Below, piece after piece: positions 31,970 through 40,609 of a stretch of DNA of 40,609 bases. Source of the stretch: Burkholderiaceae bacterium (GTDB taxonomy: Bacteria > Pseudomonadota > Gammaproteobacteria > Burkholderiales > Burkholderiaceae_C). The notes beneath the pieces were generated by a model. It worked only from the letters and a program-made list of their open reading frames with translations, made no database searches and had not been told where the DNA came from. The stretch's first letter is position 1. Each line of letters begins with the position of its first letter. The stretch spans positions 1 through 40,609 of the forward strand of contig JAMLIQ010000018.1 of NCBI GenBank assembly GCA_023954095.1. Direction: 5' to 3'. The position numbers were made by a program, and so were the translations under genes.

Positions 31970-32890
31970 TCAGCCCGTCAGCCGTTCCAGTGCCTCGCGG
32001 TACTTGGCGGCCGTCTTCTCGATCACGTCCTGCGGCAGGCGTGGCGCCGGGGCCGTCTTGTCCCAGGGCTTGCCGCCCACCTTGGCCTGCTCCAGCCAGT
32101 CGCGTACGAACTGCTTGTCGTAGCTGGGCGGGTTCTGCCCGGCGGCCAGGGCGGCCGCGTAGCCCTCTACGGGCCAGTAGCGTGAGCTGTCGGGGGTCAG
32201 TACCTCGTCCATCAGCACCAGCGCGCCATCGGGGGCCAGGCCAAATTCGAACTTGGTGTCGGCAATGATCATGCCTTTGGCCAGCGCGATCTCGGCCGCG
32301 GCCTTGTAGATGGCGATGCTCAGGTCGCGGATGCGGGTTGCCAGATCCAGGCCGACCATCTCCGCCGTGCGCTCGAAGGTGATGTTCTCGTCGTGCTCAC
32401 CCATCGCGGCCTTGGCGGCCGGGGTATAGATGGGCTCGGGCAGCTTGGCGGCGTTGGTCAGGCCCGTGGGCAGCGGGACGCCGCACACCGATTGCGATTC
32501 CTGGTATTCCTTCCAGCCGCTGCCCGCCAGGTAGCCGCGCACCACGGCTTCGACCGGAATGGGCTGCAACCGTCGCACCAGCATGGAACGGCCGCGCACC
32601 TGTGCCGCTTCTTCGGGGCTGACGACGCTCTCGGGATTTTCGCCGGTGAGGTGGTTCGGGCAGATGTGCCCCAGCTTGCCGAACCAGAACAGCGCCATTT
32701 GCGTCAGCAGTTCGCCCTTGCCGGGGATGGGTTCGCCCATGATCACGTCAAACGCCGAAAGGCGGTCGCTGGCCACCATCAGAATGCGGTCGTCGCCCAC
32801 GGCGTAGTTGTCGCGCACCTTGCCGCGTGCCAGCAGGGGCAGCGAAGCCAGGGCGGAGGTGTGCAGGGCGGGGGAGCTGGACTGTGTCAT
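31970..32890 (-). CDS. purC: Phosphoribosylaminoimidazole-succinocarboxamide synthase
   Basis: Joins CAIR and aspartate with ATP to SAICAR, the step after PurE. The 306-residue protein has [20 protein letters not shown] near residue 20, [20 protein letters not shown] near 40, [14 protein letters not shown] near 129, and [10 protein letters not shown] near 220, as in the longer (eukaryote-like) PurC class common in Burkholderiales. The ATG at 32890 gives the family N-terminus; the upstream open frame is not conserved. Confidence 0.96.
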   Translation of the reverse strand: MTQSSSPALHTSALASLPLLARGKVRDNYAVGDDRILMVASDRLSAFDVIMGEPIPGKGELLTQMALFWFGKLGHICPNHLTGENPESVVSPEEAAQVRGRSMLVRRLQPIPVEAVVRGYLAGSGWKEYQESQSVCGVPLPTGLTNAAKLPEPIYTPAAKAAMGEHDENITFERTAEMVGLDLATRIRDLSIAIYKAAAEIALAKGMIIADTKFEFGLAPDGALVLMDEVLTPDSSRYWPVEGYAAALAAGQNPPSYDKQFVRDWLEQAKVGGKPWDKTAPAPRLPQDVIEKTAAKYREALERLTG

Positions 32891-33217
32891 GGTGGTGGGC
32901 GCGCGCGAACGGAACGGGAAGGGGGCGGAGGCCGGAGGGAGTGAAGCGCCGCGGGCTGCGGCAGGGGGCCATTTTAGGCGATGGGGGCGCCGACACCAGG
33001 CGCCAGGGGGCACGCAGGCTGGGCAATCGGGCCATTGTGCGCGCTTTTTGGCCCCTTGGCACCTGGCGGCCCATAACCCGCCAAGGCAGTTCGGTATCGG
33101 ATTGCTTTTGCCGCGGGGCAGCGGCATAGTGAAAGCACGGCGGCGGCAGTGCGTGCTGTCGGCCGGGCCGCCCTTGGGGGCGGCGTTCTTTCACCGAGTG
33201 ACACAGGAGACTTGTAT
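32891..33217. other. Divergent intergenic region, purC/hpf
   Basis: 327 bp without a gene. It should hold promoters for purC (minus) and hpf (plus). I see no convincing -10/-35 pair or operator. A sigma-54-like match near 33093 has the wrong spacing (see rejected items). The hpf ribosome-binding site AGGAG is at 33206-33210. Confidence 0.5.
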
Positions 33218-33550
33218 ATGAATCTGACGATCAGCGGTCACCATCTTGAAGTTACCCCCGCCTTGCGCAGCTACGTTACCTCCAAGCTCGACCGGATTAC
33301 CCGGCACTTCGATCAGGTGGTTGATGTGAAGGTGCTGCTGTCCGTGGAAAAGCAGAAAGAAAAGGAAAAGCGCCAGCGTGCAGAGTGCAACATCCATGTC
33401 AAGGGCAGCGATCTTTTTGCCGAAAGCGCCCATGCCGATCTGTATGCCGCCGTGGATGAGCTGGTGGACAAGATGGACCGGCAGGTGGTGCGCCACAAGG
33501 ATCGAATTCAGGACCATCACTCCGATGCGCGTCGCCGACTGGTCGCATGA
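33218..33550 (+). CDS. hpf: Ribosome hibernation-promoting factor (short HPF/YfiA family)
   Basis: A 110-residue protein of the HPF/YfiA family that binds the 30S mRNA channel in starved cells and promotes 70S dimerisation. The fold is seen as [61 protein letters not shown] and [21 protein letters not shown]. The ATG at 33218 is preceded by AGGAG. It is followed by two terminators and then ptsN and hprK, a usual betaproteobacterial order. Confidence 0.93.
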   Translation: MNLTISGHHLEVTPALRSYVTSKLDRITRHFDQVVDVKVLLSVEKQKEKEKRQRAECNIHVKGSDLFAESAHADLYAAVDELVDKMDRQVVRHKDRIQDHHSDARRRLVA

Positions 33551-33566
33551 CGGTTTGGCCTTCTTG

Positions 33567-33589
33567 CCGGGCGCGGGCGCCCGGTTTCT
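33567..33589 (+). terminator. hpf terminator 1
   Basis: CCGGGCGC-GG-GCGCCCGG, perfect 8-bp arms, then TTTCT. The loop is short (2 nt), so the top pairs probably open. Confidence 0.6.
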
Positions 33590-33592
33590 GTC

Positions 33593-33616
33593 AACCGCCT
33601 GCAGAGGCGGTTTTTT
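33593..33616 (+). terminator. hpf terminator 2
   Basis: AACCGCCT-GCAG-AGGCGGTT, 8-bp arms with a 4-nt loop and a run of T. It closes the hpf transcript together with terminator 1, and sits 64 bp before ptsN. Confidence 0.85.
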
Positions 33617-33680
33617 GTGCCCCGCACGCCATTTCTCGGGGCGGGTGCCAAGCGGTGCATAATCGGCCCCCACAATTGCC

Positions 33681-34148
33681 ATGAACCGTCTTTCTTCCAT
33701 CCTGCCCGCCGCCCAAGTGCTCGTGAGCGTTGACGCCACCAGCAAGAAACGCGCTTTTGAAGAAGCCGGATTGCTGTTTGAAAGCCTGCACGGTCTTTCT
33801 CGTGCCTTGATCACCGACAGTCTGTTTGCCCGTGAACGGCTGGGTTCCACGGGCCTGGGCCATGGCGTGGCCATTCCGCATGGTCGCATCAAGGGGCTCA
33901 AGGCGCCGATGGCGGCCGTTTTTCAGCTTGCGCAGCCCATCGGGTTCGATGCCCCGGATGAGCAGCCCGTGGGCCTGCTCATCTTTCTGCTGGTTCCCGA
34001 GGCTGCCACCCAGAAGCACCTGGAGATCCTTTCGGAAATCGCCGAACTGCTCAGTGATGGTGTGCTGCGTGAGCGGATCAAGGCCAGTACCGACGCCGCC
34101 GAACTGCACGGCATGATCGCCGGCTGGCAATCCACCCAGACCGCCTGA
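33681..34148 (+). CDS. ptsN: Nitrogen-PTS EIIA component (PtsN)
   Basis: Phospho-accepting regulator of the nitrogen-related phosphotransferase system, with no sugar transport role. The 155-residue protein has the family core [14 protein letters not shown], with phospho-accepting His67. A likely -10 site (CATAAT near 33657) precedes it. It is followed by hprK 25 nt later. As is usual in betaproteobacteria, ptsN and hprK sit together, and ptsH and ptsI are elsewhere, outside this window. Confidence 0.94.
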   Translation: MNRLSSILPAAQVLVSVDATSKKRAFEEAGLLFESLHGLSRALITDSLFARERLGSTGLGHGVAIPHGRIKGLKAPMAAVFQLAQPIGFDAPDEQPVGLLIFLLVPEAATQKHLEILSEIAELLSDGVLRERIKASTDAAELHGMIAGWQSTQTA

Positions 34149-34173
34149 ATGCGCTGGACGCCGCTGCGCTGCC

Positions 34174-35121
34174 GTGAAACCCAACGTTGTCAGTGCTGAT
34201 GTCCTGTTTGAGGAATTCCGCGGTCACCTGAAGTGGGAATGGGTCGCCGGTCTGGGGGCCTCGGAGCGGCGCTTTGACGAGGTGGCAGTGCGCTCCGCCC
34301 GCTCGGGCGCTGACCTGGTCGGCTATCTCAACTACATCCATCCCTACCGTGCGCAGATTCTGGGCGAGCGCGAGATCAACTACCTCTCGAATGCCACACC
34401 CGAGGATTGCCAACGCCGTATTGCGCGCATCGTGACCCTGGAGCCGCCGGTGCTGGTGCTGGCCGACGGTCAGACCGCCCCCGACGCACTGCTTTCCATG
34501 TGTGAGCGCGCCCAGATTCCGATGTTCGCCACGACCGAGTCGTCGGCCTTTGTGATCGACGTGCTGCGCGCCTACCTGTCCAAGCATTTTGCCGACCGCA
34601 CCACCATGCACGGCGTTTTCATGGATATCCTGGGCCTGGGGGTGATGATTACCGGCGAATCAGGCCTGGGCAAAAGCGAGCTGGGGCTGGAACTGATTTC
34701 GCGCGGCAATGGGCTGGTGGCGGACGATGCGGTGGATCTGTTTCGCATCAACCAGACCACCATCGAGGGCAAGTGCCCTGATCTGCTGCAGAACCTGCTC
34801 GAAGTGCGCGGCATCGGCCTGCTGGACATCCGCGCCATCTTTGGCGAGACGGCGGTGCGGCGAAAGATGCGTCTCAAGCTCATCGTGCACCTGGTGCGCA
34901 AGGAGACGCTGGAGCGCGAATATGAGCGCCTGCCCTACGAGCCCCTCACGCAGGATGTGCTGGGGGTGCCCATCCTCAAGGTGGTGATTCAGGTGGTCGC
35001 CGGGCGCAACATCGCTGTGCTGGTCGAGGCGGCGGTGCGCAACACCATTCTCCAGCTGCGGGGCATCGATACCTACCAGGAGTTCGTCGACCGCCACCGC
35101 CGCGCCATGGAGCAGGGCTGA
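34174..35121 (+). CDS. hprK: HPr kinase/phosphorylase
   Basis: Phosphorylates and dephosphorylates Ser of HPr, linking metabolism to PTS-dependent control. The 315-residue protein has a Walker A loop GESGLGKSE (Gly161 to Glu169), the HPrK motif [10 protein letters not shown] near 206, and a C-terminal region with [10 protein letters not shown] and [16 protein letters not shown]. The start is GTG at 34174 with no clear ribosome-binding site, so translation is probably coupled to ptsN (25 nt upstream). Nothing in the gene is degenerate. Confidence 0.95.
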   Translation: MKPNVVSADVLFEEFRGHLKWEWVAGLGASERRFDEVAVRSARSGADLVGYLNYIHPYRAQILGEREINYLSNATPEDCQRRIARIVTLEPPVLVLADGQTAPDALLSMCERAQIPMFATTESSAFVIDVLRAYLSKHFADRTTMHGVFMDILGLGVMITGESGLGKSELGLELISRGNGLVADDAVDLFRINQTTIEGKCPDLLQNLLEVRGIGLLDIRAIFGETAVRRKMRLKLIVHLVRKETLEREYERLPYEPLTQDVLGVPILKVVIQVVAGRNIAVLVEAAVRNTILQLRGIDTYQEFVDRHRRAMEQG

Positions 35122-35128
35122 GCCGGCT

Positions 35129-35557
35129 TCAACGGCTGCCGCGCGCCTTGGCGCACTCGGCGCAATGCCCGTACAGGGCCATCGAGTGGTCCTGCACCAC
35201 CCAGCCCTTGGTCTTGGCCACCAACTGCTGGCGCTTCTCGATTTCCGGGTCGTAGAACTCCTCGACCTTGCCGCAGGCGGTGCAGACGAAGTGGTCGTGG
35301 TGCTTGCCCTCATCCAGCTCGTACACCGCCTTGCCGCTTTCGAAATTGCTGCGGATCAGGATGCCTGCCTGCTCGAACTGTGTGAGGACGCGGTAGACGG
35401 TCGCCAGGCCGATGTCCGAGCGCTCCTCCAGCAGCACACGAAACACATCTTCGGCGGTCATGTGGCGCTGTGCGCCCTTCTGGAAGATTTCGAGAATCTT
35501 CAGCCGGGGCAGCGTGGCCTTGAGTCCGGTGCTCTTGAGTTCGTCGATGTTCGTCAT
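35129..35557 (-). CDS. fur: Ferric uptake regulator
   Basis: Fe(II)-dependent repressor of iron uptake genes. The 142-residue protein has the winged helix [15 protein letters not shown] and [20 protein letters not shown] with the recognition helix, metal ligands HHDHF near residues 87-91, and Cys pairs CTACG (about 94-97) and CAEC near the C-terminus. It is divergent from bamE, the typical betaproteobacterial order fur-bamE-dapB. It ends 7 bp from the hprK stop, so the two genes converge almost end to end. Confidence 0.97.
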   Translation of the reverse strand: MTNIDELKSTGLKATLPRLKILEIFQKGAQRHMTAEDVFRVLLEERSDIGLATVYRVLTQFEQAGILIRSNFESGKAVYELDEGKHHDHFVCTACGKVEEFYDPEIEKRQQLVAKTKGWVVQDHSMALYGHCAECAKARGSR

Positions 35558-35663
35558 GGCAGATCCGTGGTGCGCCGCATACCAGGGCGACGGGCTCTTG
35601 GGGGCGGCAGTCCCTGGGGGCCTGCCGCTACAATGGGCCGATCATATCCTCAAGCTTTTTCCC

Positions 35664-36206
35664 ATGTACGCCCTAGCCCATCGCAGCGCCCGTCTGGGGT
35701 TTTTCCTGTTGATCGGCGCCAGTGTGGCTGCCTGCGGCAGCTTCGACGGCGCCAGCAGTCGCCTGGTCAGTGTGGTCACCCCCTACCGCGTGGATGTCGT
35801 GCAGGGCAATTTCGTTTCGCACGAACAGGTACAGGCCTTGCAGCCCGGCATGGGCCGCCAGCAGGTCCGGGACATTCTGGGCACGCCCCTGGTGACCAGC
35901 CTGTTCCATGCCGACCGCTGGGAATATGTGTTCACACTCAAACGCCCGGACGTCGAAGCGCAGACACGCAAGCTCACGGTGTTCTTCAAGGGCGATGCCC
36001 TGGAGCGGTACGAGGGCGATGAAATGCCCACGGAGAGCGATTTCGTTGCGGGGCTGGACACCCGCAAGGGCAAGCACGCCATACCCTCGCTGGAGGCGAC
36101 CGAAGCGCAGTTGGCAAAGTATCCGGCGCCTGCCGCCGCCAAGGCCGAGCCTGCGCCGGCAGAACCTGCGCGCCGTTATCCCCCGCTCGAATCCCCAGCA
36201 CGCTGA
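35664..36206 (+). CDS. bamE: Outer-membrane assembly lipoprotein BamE
   Basis: Part of the BAM complex that folds barrels into the outer membrane. The 180-residue lipoprotein has lipobox SVAAC (Cys24), followed by PYRVDVVQGNFVSHEQVQAL, LQPGMGRQQVRDILGTP and WEYVFTL, the SmpA/OmlA core. The C-terminal third is an alanine- and proline-rich tail (AKAEPAPAEPARRYPP). The ATG at 35664 is chosen because it gives the signal peptide; an in-frame upstream frame has no conserved residues. A TACAAT -10-like site is at 35629-35634, with no good -35. A paralogous BamE-like lipoprotein is at 2405-2884. Confidence 0.95.
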   Translation: MYALAHRSARLGFFLLIGASVAACGSFDGASSRLVSVVTPYRVDVVQGNFVSHEQVQALQPGMGRQQVRDILGTPLVTSLFHADRWEYVFTLKRPDVEAQTRKLTVFFKGDALERYEGDEMPTESDFVAGLDTRKGKHAIPSLEATEAQLAKYPAPAAAKAEPAPAEPARRYPPLESPAR

Positions 36207-36248
36207 GTGCTGCAGCGCTGCGCTGCCCCCTGTTGACCAAGGAACACC

Positions 36249-37085
36249 ATGACCGGGCCTTCTTCCTCCGACCGTCTTCCCGCCGCATGCCGCGTTGCCG
36301 TGGCAGGAGCCTCTGGCCGTATGGGCCGCATGCTGATCGAGGCGCTGCGCGCCAGTGATGACTGCGTGCTGGCGGGCGCACTTGATGTGGCCTCCAGTCC
36401 CGCCATCGGGTCCGACGCCACCGCCTTTCTGGGTGTGGCCAGCGGCGTACCCATCACGGCAGACCTGCGCGCCGGGCTGCAGCACGCCGATGTGCTGATC
36501 GACTTCACGCGCCCCGAAGGCACGCTGGCCCACCTGGCAGTCTGCAGCGAGCTGGGTGTGAAGGCCGTCATCGGCACCACCGGTTTTACGGAGGCGCAAA
36601 AAACGGTGATCGCTGGCCATGCGCAGCGCACGGCCATCGTCATGGCGCCCAACATGAGCGTGGGCGTGAACGTCACGCTCAAGCTGCTGGAGATGGCGGC
36701 CAAGGCCATGGCGACGGGGTACGACATCGAGATCATCGAAGCGCACCACCGCCACAAGGTGGATGCCCCCTCGGGCACTGCGCTCAAGATGGGGGAGGTC
36801 ATTGCCGAAGCATTGGGGCGTGACCTGAAGGAATGCGCTGTCTATGCCCGTGAGGGTGTCACCGGCGAGCGTGATCCGTCGAGCATTGGTTTTGCCACCA
36901 TCCGTGGCGGGGACATTGTGGGCGACCACACCGTGCTGTTTGCCGGCACCGGTGAGCGCATCGAGATTACGCACAAATCGTCCAGCCGGGCCACGTATGC
37001 CCAGGGCAGCCTGCGCGCCGTGCGTTTCCTGTGTGGACGCAAGGTGGGCATGTTCGACATGTTCGACGTGCTGGGACTGCGCTGA
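36249..37085 (+). CDS. dapB: 4-hydroxy-tetrahydrodipicolinate reductase
   Basis: NAD(P)H-dependent reductase in lysine and meso-diaminopimelate synthesis, in the cytoplasm. The 278-residue protein has the Rossmann loop GASGRMG at 20-26, [12 protein letters not shown] near 89, GTTGFTEAQ near 114, and the substrate motif [15 protein letters not shown] near 164-178. The closing [18 protein letters not shown] is family-typical. An AAGGA site precedes the ATG. It is followed 11 bp after the stop by an ExbB-like gene. Confidence 0.96.
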   Translation: MTGPSSSDRLPAACRVAVAGASGRMGRMLIEALRASDDCVLAGALDVASSPAIGSDATAFLGVASGVPITADLRAGLQHADVLIDFTRPEGTLAHLAVCSELGVKAVIGTTGFTEAQKTVIAGHAQRTAIVMAPNMSVGVNVTLKLLEMAAKAMATGYDIEIIEAHHRHKVDAPSGTALKMGEVIAEALGRDLKECAVYAREGVTGERDPSSIGFATIRGGDIVGDHTVLFAGTGERIEITHKSSSRATYAQGSLRAVRFLCGRKVGMFDMFDVLGLR

Positions 37086-37096
37086 CAGCATCCGCC

Positions 37097-37756
37097 ATGG
37101 AGCCCTTGCACTGGTGGAGCCAGGGAGACGCCGTGACACAGGCCACGGCGCTGCTGCTGTTGGCCATGTCGGTGGCCAGTTGGGTGGTGGTGGTGTGGAA
37201 GCTGCTGTTCCTGCGCCGCGCTCGCCGCGATGTGGTGCGCTGCATGGCGGCTTTCTGGCAGGCCCCTTCGCTGGAGGCGGCGCAGCAGACACTGGCCTCT
37301 TTTGACCGGGGCGCGCTGGTGCTGCCGATGGTGGAGGCGGTTCGGTCTGTCGAAGAGAACGCCCCCGCCCGCAGTCTGGGCGCGTCCGGCCCACTGGCGC
37401 AGCAACTGACGCGCGTGTTGCGCGGCGCCTTGCATGGCGCCTTGGCCCGGCTGCAGTTTGGCCAGGTGCTGCTGGCCACTGTCGGCTCTACCGCCCCTTT
37501 TGTGGGATTGCTGGGTACGGTGTGGGGCATCTACCATGCGCTCACGGCCATCGCGGGGGCCGGGCAGATCAGCATCGACCGGGTGGCCGGCCCGGTGGGC
37601 GAAGCCCTGGTGATGACTGCCGCAGGGCTGGCCGTGGCCATTCCCGCCGTGCTGGCCTACAACTGGTTTGGGCGCGAGATCGGCCATATCGAGGCCGACC
37701 TGGAAGGCTTTGCGCTGGACCTGCGCGACTGGCGGGCGTCCCCGCCGCAGGGTTGA
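37097..37756 (+). CDS. MotA/TolQ/ExbB-family proton-channel protein
   Basis: A 219-residue inner-membrane protein with three membrane helices: near residues 16-37, 128-150 (FGQVLLATVGSTAPFVGLLG) and 167-190 (EALVMTAAGLAVAIPAVLAY). These are the family's proton-path segments. With the ExbD-like partner 3 bp downstream it should form a proton-driven motor that energises an outer-membrane or envelope process. TonB-related transport is likely, but TolQR-type function cannot be excluded because no tonB or tolA is in view. The ATG at 37097 is chosen over an upstream frame without conserved residues. It is probably co-transcribed with dapB. Confidence 0.9.
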   Translation: MEPLHWWSQGDAVTQATALLLLAMSVASWVVVVWKLLFLRRARRDVVRCMAAFWQAPSLEAAQQTLASFDRGALVLPMVEAVRSVEENAPARSLGASGPLAQQLTRVLRGALHGALARLQFGQVLLATVGSTAPFVGLLGTVWGIYHALTAIAGAGQISIDRVAGPVGEALVMTAAGLAVAIPAVLAYNWFGREIGHIEADLEGFALDLRDWRASPPQG

Positions 37757-37759
37757 CGG

Positions 37760-40609
<2,850 letters not shown>

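Noticed and set aside
33092-33106. Sigma-54 (-24/-12) promoter before hpf
   Set aside because: GG at 33093-33094 and GC at 33104-33105 are 9 nt apart, not the required 10, and the -24 element is weak.

Overview
The window is a stretch of high-GC betaproteobacterial chromosome, most like Comamonadaceae (Acidovorax, Comamonas, Alicycliphilus and relatives). Support comes from gene order (def-fmt, pgk-pyk-fba, purC/purE/purK, hpf-ptsN-hprK, fur/bamE, dapB-ExbB/ExbD-leuS), a Calvin-type class II aldolase and protein sequences typical of the family. No tRNA, rRNA, CRISPR array, prophage, insertion sequence or transposase was seen. It is mostly a core chromosome of housekeeping and envelope genes, with a small island of exported hydrolases.

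Layout: 1-1.7 kb, dprA (cut by the window edge) and a LysM protein on the minus strand. 1.9-5.0 kb, def, a BamE-like lipoprotein, fmt and azlCD on the plus strand, closely packed. 5.1-11.8 kb, the glycolysis/Calvin genes pgk, pyk and fba, interrupted by a lipoprotein/FlgO-domain pair and by two overlapping PAP2 phosphatase genes on the minus strand behind a PmrA-box-like direct repeat. 12.2-17.9 kb, pntAB transhydrogenase, a FadD-type acyl-CoA ligase and MTA/SAH nucleosidase. 17.9-21.0 kb on the minus strand, tsaB, rimI, a degenerate uracil-glycosylase-fold gene that I argue is the DNA polymerase III psi subunit (HolD), and corA. 21.1-27.1 kb, dacB, then the exported island: a lipase-like lipoprotein, an intact SGNH lipoprotein, an OmpW porin and, convergent, an SGNH lipoprotein that has lost its catalytic residues. 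27.1-32.9 kb, tsaC, purK, purE and purC on the minus strand with a CnoX-like thioredoxin-TPR gene, an RHH-domain gene and a DJ-1/PfpI gene between them. 33.2-40.6 kb, hpf, ptsN, hprK, fur, bamE, dapB, an ExbB/ExbD-type pair and leuS (cut by the window edge).

Most notable observation: six copies of a roughly 56-bp degenerate palindromic element with exactly constant internal spacing (GCTAT, 8 nt, TAGCT, 25 nt, then a GAGGC/GAGCC-like box). Five lie wholly inside conserved genes (fmt, mtnN, purK, the thioredoxin-TPR gene and leuS) without breaking the frame. The sixth supplies the stop codon of mtnN. All six point the same way along the window. This looks like a small mobile or REP-like repeat that has become protein-coding.

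Second: the gene overlapping rimI has an N-terminal peptide and a core resembling E. coli psi, in the rimI neighbourhood where holD sits in gammaproteobacteria. Third: one of the paired SGNH proteins has lost Ser, Asn and His of its active site. All comparisons with proteins outside the window are from memory, since no database search was possible.
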